NCBI GenBank assembly: GCA_015654925.1
Contig: JAATFX010000036.1
Location: forward strand, 1 to 32,208
Length of the DNA: 32,208 bases
Direction of reading: 5' to 3'
DNA from: Enterobacterales bacterium
Lineage (GTDB): Bacteria; Pseudomonadota; Gammaproteobacteria; Enterobacterales; Enterobacteriaceae
The position numbers were made by a program, and so were the translations under genes. Below, in pieces: positions 1 to 9,800 of the stretch (the stretch's first letter is position 1; the number at the start of each line of letters is the position of its first letter). The notes beneath the pieces were generated by a model. It was not told where the DNA came from and made no database searches. It saw only the letters and a program-made list of their open reading frames with translations.

Positions 1-279
1 GAAATGTCAGAATACCTGTTTGAAAAGCTCGGGCTGAGCAAACGGGATGCCAAAGAAATAGTGGAACTGTTTTTTGAGGAAGTCCGGCGAGCGCTGGAAA
101 ATGGCGAGCAGGTAAAATTATCCGGTTTTGGTAATTTTGATTTGCGCGACAAAAATCAACGACCTGGGCGTAACCCGAAAACCGGTGAAGATATCCCGAT
201 CACTGCCAGGCGGGTAGTAACGTTTCGTCCGGGACAAAAGTTAAAAAGCCGTGTCGAGAATGCTTCACCTAAAGAGTGA
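1..279 (+). CDS. ihfA: Integration host factor subunit alpha (5' end cut by window)
   Basis: The frame is open from base 1, so the gene begins before the window; about six N-terminal residues are missing compared with the 99-residue E. coli protein. The visible 92 residues match IhfA almost throughout, including the DNA-intercalating beta-arm motif [15 protein letters not shown] and the C-terminal helix. IhfA pairs with IhfB to bend DNA at WATCAANNNNTTR sites and acts in replication, recombination and transcription, including (in E. coli) activation of the suf operon found further along this window. A strong intrinsic terminator follows 18 bases after the stop. In E. coli pheT lies upstream and btuC downstream, which fits this context. 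Confidence 0.97.
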   Translation, partial: EMSEYLFEKLGLSKRDAKEIVELFFEEVRRALENGEQVKLSGFGNFDLRDKNQRPGRNPKTGEDIPITARRVVTFRPGQKLKSRVENASPKE

Positions 280-297
280 CGCATTGTCAGCTACCTG

Positions 298-325
298 AAA
301 GGCCGCATAGTGCGGCCTTTTTTTT
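298..325 (+). terminator. Intrinsic terminator of ihfA
   Basis: A perfect 10-bp stem (AAAGGCCGCA at 298-307, TGCGGCCTTT at 311-320) with loop TAG is followed by a run of T to 325. It separates ihfA from the downstream small gene. Confidence 0.93.
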
Positions 326-633
326 GCCCGCGCCGGCGCGCTCCGGTTCGTGCGGACATGCCGCTATACAGGCATTTGTCAGCGTTGGTGGGCGCCACTA
401 CCGCTTTACGCCAAGGTGCGGTGGTCTGTGCGGTGATCGGATAGCAACGTTCTGGGCCTGCTGGTATAAACCGCTGTAAATAACCCGCCGCGTTCTGCCC
501 GGTATGTTTAGCCGGACATCACTGTAAGCATAACGTTAGTTTTGCGAAAGAGTGCCGCAAATGCGCCGCTGTCTGATAGTGATGTTTTTCCACTACTGAT
601 ATAACGACAGCAAATGGACTCAGGGAATATCTA
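326..633. other. Intergenic stretch upstream of the DUF2502-like gene
   Basis: No reading frame here resembles a protein I know, and the first half is GC-rich. Near the 3' end TATAAC at 600-605 could be a -10 element, but only a poor -35 (TAGTGA, 577-582) sits 17 bases upstream. A usable ribosome-binding sequence (AGGGA, about 622-626) lies 7 bases before the ATG at 634. I see no repeat or RNA gene. Confidence 0.4.
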
Positions 634-1056
634 ATGAAAAAAACTACCGCGTTGTTGGTGATGGCGTTATCAATCATGCCGGTTATGGCGCCTTCGGTCG
701 TCATGGCGGCGGGCGCCGGCAACGGCGATGCCCATGGGGTCTCAAGGGGGGTCGGGGACCGCAATAGCCAAGGCAAGTATTGGGATGGCTATCAATGGCG
801 CACCGCCAAATGGTGGCGTGCCCATCAGGGCAAGCATCTGGGCGAGCGCAACCAGCATGGCGAATATTGGGACGGCGGGCGCTGGTCGCCAAAAGCGCCC
901 GCCGCGGCCAAGGCCCGGCCGAACGGCAATGACGGCGACGCAAAAAACCAGGGACATTCCGCCGGCACCGAGGGTAAAACCCTGCCTGGCGGCGACAACC
1001 GGCAGCAAAGCCAGAATGGCGCCACGGAACAACCGCGCAAAGCGCCTCAGCAATAA
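634..1056 (+). CDS. Small secreted DUF2502-like protein with duplicated YWDG motif
   Basis: This 140-residue protein has a clear Sec signal peptide (MKK start, hydrophobic core to about residue 24, VMA-AG cleavage region), so it is probably periplasmic. Two related segments follow: GDRNSQGKYWDGYQW at 41-55 and GERNQHGEYWDGGRW at 70-84. Their G-[DE]-R-N...YWDG..W pattern resembles the short enterobacterial DUF2502 proteins such as YpeC, whose function is unknown; that link is from memory of the family. The last 55 residues are low-complexity and rich in Ala, Gly, Asn and Gln. The start is supported by a signal peptide directly at the ATG and by AGGGA upstream. The gene lies between ihfA and btuC, which are adjacent in E. 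coli, so it is lineage-specific here. Confidence 0.72.
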   Translation: MKKTTALLVMALSIMPVMAPSVVMAAGAGNGDAHGVSRGVGDRNSQGKYWDGYQWRTAKWWRAHQGKHLGERNQHGEYWDGGRWSPKAPAAAKARPNGNDGDAKNQGHSAGTEGKTLPGGDNRQQSQNGATEQPRKAPQQ

Positions 1057-1090
1057 CCCACCACGACGCCGGTTAGCGCGATCATAACCG

Positions 1091-1124
1091 CCGGCACCGC
1101 CAGGATATCCGAATCCGGTGCCGG
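1091..1124 (+). repeat. Inverted repeat between the DUF2502-like gene and btuC
   Basis: CCGGCACC at 1091-1098 is exactly complementary to GGTGCCGG at 1117-1124, with an 18-base loop. There is no T-run after it, so it is not a standard intrinsic terminator. It could be an mRNA structure or a weak terminator of the upstream gene. The rest of 1057-1286 shows nothing recognisable. Confidence 0.4.
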
Positions 1125-1286
1125 TCCCATACCCTGGTTTCCCACCGCTACTTCGCCCCATCACCCCGAAAAAATTCTGCCGCGGACATGCTCCCAGGTC
1201 TTGCTACTACCGCTTTGCCGCCATTCCCGGTAGGATAATGCCCAGCTTTACGTGCTGCTGGACCTCTCATTGACCGGACCTGAATA

Positions 1287-2291
1287 ATGATGCCGTCTGA
1301 CCTGTCTCTTTTTAGCGCCCTGAAAGATCGCCAACTGCGCCAGGATACCGCCCGGCTGCGCTGGCTGGCATTATTTCTGGGCATTGCCTTGCTGCTGAGC
1401 TTGTGTGCCGGTGATGTCTGGTTTTGGCCAACGCAATGGTTTGATGCCACGGCGCGGGTCTTTGTCTGGGAGTTGCGGTTGCCGCGCACGCTGGCGGTCA
1501 TGGCCGTTGGCGCCGCGCTGGCCCTGGCGGGGGCCGCGATGCAAAATATATTTGAAAACCCGCTGGCCGAACCGGGGCTGCTGGGGGTGGCAAACGGTGC
1601 CGGCGTAGCGCTGGCGCTGGGCGTACTGCTTAGCCGCGGCATGATGCCGGTGTGGGGTCTTGGATTGTGCGCCGTGGGCGGCGCGCTGGCCATTACCGCC
1701 ATGCTGCTGTGGTTCGCCAGACGCCGCGCGTCCAACGCCCGGCTATTGCTGGTCGGCGTCGCCTTGGGCATTGTGTGCAGCGCCGTCATGACCTGGGCGG
1801 TCTATTTCAGCACCAGCCTGGATTTGCGCCAGCTATTATATTGGATGATGGGCGGTTTTGGCGGCGTAGATTGGCGCGCCAAATGGCTGGTGTTATCCCT
1901 GGTGCCGTTCATTATCTGGCTTTCCCTGCAAGGACGGGTCATGAACCTGCTGGCGCTGGGCGAGCAGCAGGCCTTACAGTTGGGGCTACCGGTATTTATC
2001 TGGCGCAATCTACTGGTGCTGGCGTTTGGCTGGATGGTGGGCATCAGCGTCGCCCTGGCCGGGGTTATCAGCTTTATCGGGCTGGTTATCCCGCACATAT
2101 TGCGCCTGGGCGGACTCACCGACCACCGGCGCCTGCTGCCCGGTTGCGCGTTGGCCGGCTCCGGAGTATTACTGCTGGCGGATGCGATCGCGCGCATTGC
2201 ATTGCCCTCCGCCGAGTTGCCCATCGGCGTGGTGACCGCGACCCTGGGTTCGCCGATATTTATCTGGCTATTAATCAGGATTAGGGGATAA
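1287..2291 (+). CDS. btuC: Vitamin B12 ABC transporter, permease subunit BtuC
   Basis: The 334-residue polytopic inner-membrane protein matches E. coli BtuC (326 residues) along its length. BtuC forms a homodimer that takes cobalamin from periplasmic BtuF and is driven by two BtuD ATPases. Recognisable blocks include [19 protein letters not shown] and [19 protein letters not shown] near the N-terminal third, [12 protein letters not shown] in the middle, and [17 protein letters not shown], the cytoplasmic coupling region for BtuD, followed by [20 protein letters not shown]. Two ATG codons are adjacent (1287 and 1290), and the ribosome-binding sequence before them is weak. btuE follows 55 bases downstream, as in the E. 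coli btuCED cluster. Confidence 0.96.
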   Translation: MMPSDLSLFSALKDRQLRQDTARLRWLALFLGIALLLSLCAGDVWFWPTQWFDATARVFVWELRLPRTLAVMAVGAALALAGAAMQNIFENPLAEPGLLGVANGAGVALALGVLLSRGMMPVWGLGLCAVGGALAITAMLLWFARRRASNARLLLVGVALGIVCSAVMTWAVYFSTSLDLRQLLYWMMGGFGGVDWRAKWLVLSLVPFIIWLSLQGRVMNLLALGEQQALQLGLPVFIWRNLLVLAFGWMVGISVALAGVISFIGLVIPHILRLGGLTDHRRLLPGCALAGSGVLLLADAIARIALPSAELPIGVVTATLGSPIFIWLLIRIRG

Positions 2292-2346
2292 GCTTGTGGC
2301 CGGAATGTTAAGGTGCTGATTTTTCCTGTATCTGGAGGAGTTCGAG

Positions 2347-2898
2347 ATGAGTGATAATATTTTTACCCTACCGCTTAAGACCATCACCGGGGACGTTACC
2401 ACCTTGGAAAATTACCGGGGCTCGGTACTGTTTATTGTGAATGTCGCCTCGAAATGCGGCTTGACCGACCAATATGAAGAGTTGGAAAGCCTGTATAAAA
2501 CCCATCATCCGCAGGGGCTGGAAGTATTAGGTTTTCCTTCCAATGAATTTGCCGGTCAGGAACCCGGCAGCGATGACGAAATTTTGGCGTTTTGCCGCGG
2601 CACCTTCGGAGTGGAATTCCCGATGTTCAGCAAAATCGAGGTTAACGGCGAACGCCGGCACCCTCTTTATCAAGTGCTGATTGCCGCGCAGCCCAAAGCG
2701 ATCGTCCCGCAGGACAGCGGATTTTACCAGCGCTTGGCGGGTAAAGGCCGTGAGCCGAAACACCCGCAGGATATCCTGTGGAATTTTGAAAAATTCCTGG
2801 TAGGACGCGACGGCAAGGTCATTGCGCGTTTTGCGCCGGATATGCGTCCCCAAGACCCTATCATCCTGGATGCCATCACCCAGGCGCTGGCAAAGTAA
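2347..2898 (+). CDS. btuE: Glutathione-peroxidase family thiol peroxidase BtuE
   Basis: At 183 residues it equals E. coli BtuE in length and matches it throughout. Despite its name BtuE is a non-selenium glutathione/thioredoxin-dependent peroxidase and is dispensable for B12 uptake. The peroxidatic Cys37 (VASKCGLT), Gln71 (GQEPG), Trp145 and Asn146 (ILWNFEKFLV) of the catalytic tetrad are present. Cys83 sits where CysGPx enzymes carry the resolving cysteine. The commonly conserved extra Cys in FPCNQF is Ser65 here (FPSNEF). A strong ribosome-binding site GGAGGAG lies 6 bases before the ATG. It sits between btuC and btuD, with btuD starting 16 bases after its stop. Confidence 0.95.
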   Translation: MSDNIFTLPLKTITGDVTTLENYRGSVLFIVNVASKCGLTDQYEELESLYKTHHPQGLEVLGFPSNEFAGQEPGSDDEILAFCRGTFGVEFPMFSKIEVNGERRHPLYQVLIAAQPKAIVPQDSGFYQRLAGKGREPKHPQDILWNFEKFLVGRDGKVIARFAPDMRPQDPIILDAITQALAK

Positions 2899-2914
2899 TC
2901 GCCGGGATAGTCCC

Positions 2915-3721
2915 ATGAAGGATCATACCCTGCTGGCCCTGAATCGGGTGACCGTGGCCCACCGGCTGGCGGAAATATCCGCGCAGGTGAGCCCCGGCAG
3001 CCTGATCCATATCATCGGCCCTAACGGCGCGGGCAAAAGCACTCTGCTGGCCTGCATCGGCGGCCTGCAACCCTGCGGCGGCGATATTACCCTCATGGGG
3101 CAGCCCATAAAGTCATGGGGCGGTGCGCAGCTTGCCCTGCGGCGGGGGTATCTTTGTCAGCAAGCACTGCCTTATGCCGCCATGCCGGTATTTCAATATC
3201 TGGCCTTGCACCAGCCCCTGAATGCAGGGGCGAAAGATATCGATCGTACCGTATCTTATCTTGCCGGAGCCTTGGCCTTGACGGACAAATTGGCCCGGCC
3301 GTTGACTCATCTCTCCGGCGGCGAATGGCAACGGGTCAGACTGGCGGCGGTATTATTACAAATCTGGCCGGCGCTCAATCCGCGGGCCGGCCTGCTATTA
3401 TTGGACGAACCGGCCGCCAGCCTGGATATCTCGCAGCGCGTGGCGCTTGATACTCTGCTGGCGGAGGTGGCCCAATCCGGTATCGCCGTGGTGGTTTGCG
3501 CCCACGATCTTAACCACACGCTGCAACATGCCAGCGAAGTCTGGCTGATGTCTGAGGGTAGGCTGGTGGCGCAGGGCGATGCGCGGCAAATCATGTGCCC
3601 GGCGGTGTTATCGCCGGTTTTTGGGGTGGATTTCACCCTGTTACAGGCCGGCTCCCGGCCGTGGCTGTTCGCGTATGGCCAGGAGCCGGGCCAGGCGGTA
3701 CTTCACACGACTTGCTTATGA
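2915..3721 (+). CDS. btuD: Vitamin B12 ABC transporter, ATPase subunit BtuD
   Basis: This cytoplasmic ABC ATPase of 268 residues drives cobalamin import through BtuC. Walker A is GPNGAGKST (Lys41), the Q-loop lies around YLCQQ, the ABC signature is LSGGEWQR, Walker B is LLLLDEP, and the switch histidine is in CAHDLNHTL. I chose the ATG at 2915, which gives MKDHTLLALNRV and places Walker A at the usual distance; in-frame ATGs further upstream lie inside btuE. The protein is about 19 residues longer than E. coli BtuD (249), with extra sequence mainly at the C-terminus (after about residue 240). The nlpC start follows 7 bases after the stop, so btuCED and nlpC are likely cotranscribed. Confidence 0.95.
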   Translation: MKDHTLLALNRVTVAHRLAEISAQVSPGSLIHIIGPNGAGKSTLLACIGGLQPCGGDITLMGQPIKSWGGAQLALRRGYLCQQALPYAAMPVFQYLALHQPLNAGAKDIDRTVSYLAGALALTDKLARPLTHLSGGEWQRVRLAAVLLQIWPALNPRAGLLLLDEPAASLDISQRVALDTLLAEVAQSGIAVVVCAHDLNHTLQHASEVWLMSEGRLVAQGDARQIMCPAVLSPVFGVDFTLLQAGSRPWLFAYGQEPGQAVLHTTCL

Positions 3722-3728
3722 GTAGAAA

Positions 3729-4196
3729 ATGAGACGGATTCCTTTTTGGGTAGTGGTGCTGGCGCTGTTTCTGGCCGGCTGTAGCCACCATGCGCCCCCG
3801 CCCGATCCCCGGCTGGCCAATACCAATCTGGTCAAGGCCCAGTTGCACTCCCAATTGCGGCAGTGGCATGGGGTTCCTTACCAGTACGGCGGCCTGGATC
3901 GCGGCGGGGTGGACTGCTCGGGATTTGTGTTCCGCACCTTCCGGGATCGTTTTGCCATTATATTGCCGCGCACCACTGAAGCGCAGACCAAAATCGGTAC
4001 CCGCATCTCTCGCGACGACCTGCTGCCGGGGGATTTAGTGTTTTTTAAAACCGGTAGCGGCAGCAACGGACTGCACGTGGGGATTTACGATAACAACGAT
4101 CTGTTTATCCACGCCTCTACCAGCCAGGGCGTCATTCGTTCATCGCTGGATAACGTGTACTGGCGCAAAACTTACTGGCAGGCCAGGCGGATTTAA
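3729..4196 (+). CDS. nlpC: NlpC/P60 lipoprotein peptidoglycan endopeptidase
   Basis: The 155-residue protein begins with a lipoprotein signal peptide whose lipobox LAGC places the lipidated cysteine at residue 18; residue 19 is Ser, which fits outer-membrane sorting. The rest is an NlpC/P60 papain-like domain: catalytic Cys63 in [10 protein letters not shown], His116 in GLHVGIYD, and a third polar residue, His128 in LFIHAST. The family cleaves peptide bonds in peptidoglycan stems, usually gamma-D-Glu to diaminopimelate. E. coli NlpC has 154 residues and also follows btuD. The short 7-base gap after btuD and weak ribosome-binding sequence suggest translational coupling. Confidence 0.95.
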   Translation: MRRIPFWVVVLALFLAGCSHHAPPPDPRLANTNLVKAQLHSQLRQWHGVPYQYGGLDRGGVDCSGFVFRTFRDRFAIILPRTTEAQTKIGTRISRDDLLPGDLVFFKTGSGSNGLHVGIYDNNDLFIHASTSQGVIRSSLDNVYWRKTYWQARRI

Positions 4197-4231
4197 CCGT
4201 TTGGCCCGGTGGTCCATGGGCGGGAGAAAGC

Positions 4232-5248
4232 ATGTCGTCTTTACGTTTATTACTATCTGATTCGTACGATCCCTGGTTTAACCTGGCGGTGGAAGAGTGC
4301 ATTTTCCGCCAGATGCCCCCTACCCAACGGGTGCTATTCTTATGGCGTAATGCCGATACCGTGGTGATTGGTCGCGCGCAGAACCCGTGGAAGGAGTGTA
4401 ACACCCGCCGGATGGAGCAAGACCGGGTCAAGCTGGCGCGGCGCAGCAGCGGCGGCGGGGCGGTATTCCATGACCTGGGCAACACGTGTTTTACCTTTAT
4501 GGCCGGCAAACCGGAATATGATAAATCCATCTCCACGCAAATTATTCTTAACGGCCTGCATGATATGGGCATTGCGGCCATTGCTTCCGGGCGCAACGAT
4601 TTGGTCCTGGCCACCCCTGACGGGGAACGTAAAATTTCCGGTTCCGCTTACCGCGAAACCTCCGATCGGGGATTTCACCACGGCACGCTGCTGCTAAATG
4701 CCGATCTCGATCGCCTGGCGCTGTATCTCAATCCCGACCGGAAAAAGCTCCAGGCCAAGGGGATCGCCTCCGTACGCGCCAGGGTGGCCAATTTAATCGA
4801 CGTCATGCCAGGCATTACTCATCCGCTGTTGTGCCGACACCTCCAGCATGCTTTTGGCGACTGGTATGGCGAAACGGTTGAACCGGAAATCATTTCTCCC
4901 CTGCATATTCCTGATTTACCCGGTTTCACCGAACAGTTTATCAAGCAAAGCGGTTGGGAATGGAATTTCGGCCAGGCGCCGGCCTTCAGCCACACCCTGG
5001 ATACCCGCTTTATCTGGGGCGGGGTGGAATTGCATTTTGACGTCGAGCATGGCGTAATCACCCGCAGCCAGCTGTTTACCGATAGCCTGCATCCCACGCC
5101 GCTGGAAGATCTATCCGCCGCGTTGCGCGGCGTAGCCTACCGGGCCGATGCGATCGATTTATTGTGCCGCCGAATGATGGCCCGGCACCCGCAGGATCGG
5201 GCAACGCTGGCCGAATTTACCGACTGGTTGACCAATCAGGTGCGCTAA
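4232..5248 (+). CDS. lplA: Lipoate-protein ligase A
   Basis: The 338-residue protein has exactly the length of E. coli LplA and matches it closely, especially in the N-terminal half. LplA activates free lipoate with ATP and attaches it to lysines of the E2 and H proteins of pyruvate and 2-oxoglutarate dehydrogenases and the glycine cleavage system. Visible landmarks are [14 protein letters not shown], the lipoyl-AMP loop [16 protein letters not shown], and KISGSAYRE with the conserved catalytic lysine region; the C-terminal accessory domain is complete. GGGAG lies about 6 bases before the ATG. In E. coli lplA is at about 99 min, and the slot between nlpC and selO holds ydiV. The gene is therefore in an unexpected place relative to K-12. 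Confidence 0.95.
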   Translation: MSSLRLLLSDSYDPWFNLAVEECIFRQMPPTQRVLFLWRNADTVVIGRAQNPWKECNTRRMEQDRVKLARRSSGGGAVFHDLGNTCFTFMAGKPEYDKSISTQIILNGLHDMGIAAIASGRNDLVLATPDGERKISGSAYRETSDRGFHHGTLLLNADLDRLALYLNPDRKKLQAKGIASVRARVANLIDVMPGITHPLLCRHLQHAFGDWYGETVEPEIISPLHIPDLPGFTEQFIKQSGWEWNFGQAPAFSHTLDTRFIWGGVELHFDVEHGVITRSQLFTDSLHPTPLEDLSAALRGVAYRADAIDLLCRRMMARHPQDRATLAEFTDWLTNQVR

Positions 5249-5345
5249 GCCGGCCGCGTAGCCGCGCTGATATGGCGTGTCGTATCGGTATCGCGATGCC
5301 TGCCGGACGGCTCCTGACGTTCTACACTTAAGTAAGGAGGCGCCC

Positions 5346-6797
5346 ATGGCCGAAAACCCGATATTCAATAATACCTATTTCCAGCGGTTGCCGGAATTTT
5401 ATACCGCCCTGGCGCCGACGCCGCTGCGCGGCGCGCGTTTACTCTATCATAGCGAGGATTTGGCCCGGGAACTGGCGCTGCCGGCCGACTTATTCGATGA
5501 ACGGCATGCCGCCGTCTGGTCCGGCGAACAACTGCTGCCCGGCATGCAGCCGCTGGCGCAGGTCTACAGCGGGCATCAATTCGGCGTGTGGGCCGGACAG
5601 CTGGGGGACGGGCGCGGTATTTTGCTCGGCGAACAGCAATTGCCGGACGGCAGGATGTTTGATTGGCACTTAAAAGGCGCCGGGCATACGCCTTATTCGC
5701 GCATGGGCGACGGCCGCGCGGTGCTGCGCTCGGTGGTGCGGGAGTTTTTGGCCTCGGAAGCGCTGCATTATCTGGGCATCGATAGCACCCGGGCATTGAC
5801 CATTGTCACCAGCGACGAGCCGGTATGGCGGGAGCAGCCGGAACCGGGAGCGATGTTGCTGCGCATCGCGCAGAGCCATGTGCGCTTCGGCCATTTCGAG
5901 CATTTTTATTATCGCCGCGAGCCGGACAAAGTGCGGCAACTGGCCGACTATGCTATCGATCGCCACTGGCCGGCGCTGGCGGGGCAAGAAGGCCGCTATC
6001 GGCTCTGGTTCACGGATGTGGTGGAACGCACGGCGCGCACTATTGCCCAATGGCAGGCCGTTGGTTTCGCCCATGGCGTCATGAATACCGATAATATGTC
6101 CATTTTAGGCACCACCATGGATTATGGCCCGTTCGGGTTCCTGGATGCCTATCAGCCGGGATACATATGCAATCATACCGATCATCAGGGGCGCTATGCG
6201 TTCGACAACCAGCCGGCGGTGGCTTTATGGAATTTGCACCGTCTGGCCCAGGCGCTGTCCGGCTTGATGCCGGTCAGCGATCTGGAGCTGGCGCTGGGCC
6301 ATTACGAACCCGCGCTAATGCGCGCCTACGGCGAAGAGATGCGCGCCAAGCTGGGGTTGCACACGACGGATAAGCAGGATAACGACTTATTGACCGGATT
6401 GCTGAGCCTGATGAGCAAAGAGGGCAGTGATTATACCCGGCTGTTTCGCCTGCTAAGCGAAAGCGAGGCGGCCAATGCGCGTTCGCCCCTGCGCGATGAT
6501 ATGAAGGATCTGGCGGCCTTCGACCACTGGTATCAAGCCTACCGCCGGCGGCTGCTGCAAGAAGGCATCGCGGACGACCAGCGCCGTGAATCGATGCTGG
6601 CCAAAAATCCTAAATTTATCCTGCGCAATTACCTGGCGCAGTTGGCGATTGACGGCGCCGGAAAAAATGATCTCTCATTCCTGCGCCGCCTGCACGAGGC
6701 GCTGCGCCACCCTTATACCGACAACCCCGATCTCGACGATCTGGCGGCGTTGCCGCCGGAATGGGGCCGGCATCTGGAAATATCCTGCTCCAGCTAG
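5346..6797 (+). CDS. selO: Protein adenylyltransferase SelO (YdiU)
   Basis: SelO is a pseudokinase-fold enzyme that transfers AMP from ATP to Ser, Thr or Tyr of target proteins. The 483-residue product covers the full E. coli length (478). Landmarks are [18 protein letters not shown], the nucleotide-binding lysine in [13 protein letters not shown], the [14 protein letters not shown] catalytic-loop equivalent, and the metal-binding DYGPFGFLD. The C-terminus ends ISCSS; the Cys there aligns with the redox cysteine of bacterial SelO and the selenocysteine of animal homologues. I chose the ATG at 5346 because TAAGGAGG lies just upstream and the E. coli start aligns. The stop lies 21 bases from the convergent toxin-like gene. 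Confidence 0.95.
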   Translation: MAENPIFNNTYFQRLPEFYTALAPTPLRGARLLYHSEDLARELALPADLFDERHAAVWSGEQLLPGMQPLAQVYSGHQFGVWAGQLGDGRGILLGEQQLPDGRMFDWHLKGAGHTPYSRMGDGRAVLRSVVREFLASEALHYLGIDSTRALTIVTSDEPVWREQPEPGAMLLRIAQSHVRFGHFEHFYYRREPDKVRQLADYAIDRHWPALAGQEGRYRLWFTDVVERTARTIAQWQAVGFAHGVMNTDNMSILGTTMDYGPFGFLDAYQPGYICNHTDHQGRYAFDNQPAVALWNLHRLAQALSGLMPVSDLELALGHYEPALMRAYGEEMRAKLGLHTTDKQDNDLLTGLLSLMSKEGSDYTRLFRLLSESEAANARSPLRDDMKDLAAFDHWYQAYRRRLLQEGIADDQRRESMLAKNPKFILRNYLAQLAIDGAGKNDLSFLRRLHEALRHPYTDNPDLDDLAALPPEWGRHLEISCSS

Positions 6798-6818
6798 GGC
6801 TTGCCCGGGGCGCCCGCG

Positions 6819-9800
6819 CTACCGATTTTCCCCGCTGGGGATCGGATCGTTAAAGCCGTCGGATAAATAGCGCAGTTCGTCAATGGATAATATAATGTCC
6901 AAAAATGTCTGCTCGATGATTTCAGGCTCTTCAATTCCGTCGATGTCATATTCAGCCAAAATATGCCGGAGCAGAGAGAGTGACTCGTATCTTAATTCAA
7001 TCCCGCCGATTTTAACCGGGCTTTCCGGTTCATGTAAAATAATCAGCTTCAGTAAATCGATATAAATTGGCGGAATATTTTCATGATCCCGTTTTTGCCT
7101 GGCGGCGGTCAGCGAATTTATCGTGTCGCGCAGTGAACCCCATAAATCGTGGAATGTGCGGTGGATCTTCTGCGCCATTTTCGGTGTTATATTTTCATGC
7201 GGATGAATGGTGTCGATAATACTCAACCTTTTTTTTTGTTTGGGATGAAAAACCCTAAACCATTCCGGACGTCTGGTTCTTATATCATCACTGACTTTAT
7301 GGGGAAACGCTTTAACGTCAACCCCCAATTCATCAGCCAGGATTTGCGCGGTCGAATAGCGGTTGCCATACCCCCCATAACACGAAAATAGCTCGATACT
7401 GGTCAGTTCCTGCAGATTAAATACGGCGTTTTCCAGATGGGGGAGTCCACGGATAATATCTGAAAATTCTATAGCATCCATATGATTGATATTAAAAGGG
7501 GCGCCATGCATTTTTATCCGTATGCGGGTGCCTAGATCGTTAATGGCTTCGATGCGGCAATCTTTGCCCAATAATACTCGTTGACGTGGTATTGCTTGCC
7601 GGCGATGCTCTAGTAAACGTCCATCAACAAAATATTTTGGCATCGATTCCTGGGGCAAGGAATCGAGTAGCGTGGGGGTATCTTCCATCGAACCAAATGC
7701 GGCACCGGTGAGGACAATAAGCCTTTTTTCTGCCTGCTTCAATGTTAAAATCCCGTTGACAAATTCCCCCATTTGTTCAGCAATGATAATAGAAGGGCGT
7801 TCCGGCAAGCCGTTATCAAAAAAATTGTTTTGTACCCCGGTAAACCGACCATTGCCCAAGGAAAGGAGCAGATGCTCTAATTGGTTGCTTAACGAGTAAA
7901 ATCCAACCAATTTCCCTTCGTTGACCTTTAATAAGTCTTCGATGCTGGATAAACGTACTTTATGCGTTAACAGGGCGCCGCTGTTATATGAATCAATTTT
8001 TGCTGATTTGATTATGTTGATTAATAGATCAAATGTTTCGGTATTAATTTTACCACATCGATATAATATTTTTATAGGATATTCTTGTTTATCGAAATGG
8101 ATTGTTTTGCTATGGCGAAGGGAGCGCATGGCAGAACGAAAATCTTTGGCAACGGTTCGCTGAAAAGAATATTTTGAATTGTAGACGTGATTGTATTTTT
8201 TAACCAGCGAAGCCTGATACCAGTTAGGATCGGTAAGTAAATACCCATCCTTGATATAGTTCGAGGCGGACATCGATTCACGAAAAGGGAAATATTTCGC
8301 ATCCTCTCTGTGTTCAAAATCTTTATATTTAATAAGCTCATAACCTATATTTACATCATGTCGATACATCATTACCCATTCATTATGTGTAAATACATCT
8401 CTTTTGTCAAACAGCTTTAAATGCGCTCTCATTTCACGCAGGTCAAGTATGTATTTGACATCTTCAATATCAACCGTTAGCGCATAATAAGTTATCGGAT
8501 TGACGTCGCCATTATCTTTCCATGAGGTAATGGCACGGAATCTAACAATAGAATCCTGGCGATCGTTTAACGTATTTAACGCATCCACAAGCATGGATTC
8601 ACCGAGGCTACTGGGGTTTGTTTTTAACAGATCGACAATTTCTTTTCGAAAGAATAAACTTTTATTTAATTTGTAAAGGAAATGTTCATGATTTGCCGTA
8701 CCCGCAATAAGATTGCGCACATAGTCATTTTTATAAAGATAAAATCTCAATACTTTTTTATGAAATTCAATTTTTTCATAATTGTGGCGACTTTCAATCT
8801 CAACCGGGGACAATGGTTCGGATTCAATGGATTCCAGCCCCAAAATATTTTTCCCGCTGAGCTGCATGAGATTACGCGGAAATTCGCGGTAGTTGAATAA
8901 ATCAGAACGATCGGCGATCCAGTCACCGGTGGGGCCTTTTACTATGGGAATAGCTAAATTTTTATCATTGGCGGCTTGATCGTTTACGATGCGCAATAGC
9001 TGGTTGCTATCTTCATGGACCCTGAAAAAATCATTATTATTTTTGATATATTTTCTCTTGCTATTGTCACCGTCAATCCAAATATCCCCCTGCTGATGAA
9101 ATGTTTTACCCTCCATATCCACTTTCCATGCTTGGCGCTGGTTTTTTTTGTGCGTGATTTCTTTCCTGATCGATTCATTTACCAGAGCGATGCTTTCAGC
9201 GATTTTTTTATGGGATTTTTGTTTTACCAAGTTGAATAATAATGACGGCGAAATGGGACCGGGGTTTATTAAAGAGCTTAACTCTTGTAAAGCAATTTTT
9301 CCGCCCGTGCTTACAAGTTGCGGGGCTATAGAGGCAAGTTCAGCGGCAATAAACTGAATTATTCTACTCCTGGATATTTTGAGCCGAACGGCTTTTTCCA
9401 GTAAATTATTCAAACTCACGTTCGCCAGCTTATGTAATCTGTTCCCTATATTGAAACATGTCATCACTACGTCAAAAAGATCGAATATAATTTCATGGAA
9501 TTTTATCTCATGCTCCTCATCATACCAGTGGCGCACTAGGGTTTCAAAAAAAGGTAGCAGCTGCCCGATATATTCCGGCCAGGTATATTTTAGTAATGAT
9601 TCTTTTAGTTCATTGGCAATTTCAATCAGTGTAGCCTGATTTAAACTATCGATACTAGTCATTAACGGGACATTGATCGCGAGCGGATGCACGTTTTCCG
9701 AAAAGTGGATGCTATAATCACTTATCGTTGACGCAATATCTTCATTTCTGACCGGCGAAAAACTATAAGGTGGAATGGCCTTTTGCTCCAGATCGGATTC

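Noticed and set aside
276..479. Small plus-strand frame after ihfA
   Set aside because: It starts inside the ihfA stop region, runs through the ihfA terminator, and has no ribosome-binding site or homology.
742..1164. Long minus-strand frame opposite the DUF2502-like gene
   Set aside because: It is a GC-rich shadow of the plus-strand gene, which has a signal peptide, a ribosome-binding site and a recognisable motif.
6822..6845. Hairpin CCGAT...CCCC-GCT-GGGG-ATCGG at the end of the toxin-like gene as its terminator
   Set aside because: It lies within the coding end, has a bulge, and no U-run follows on either strand.
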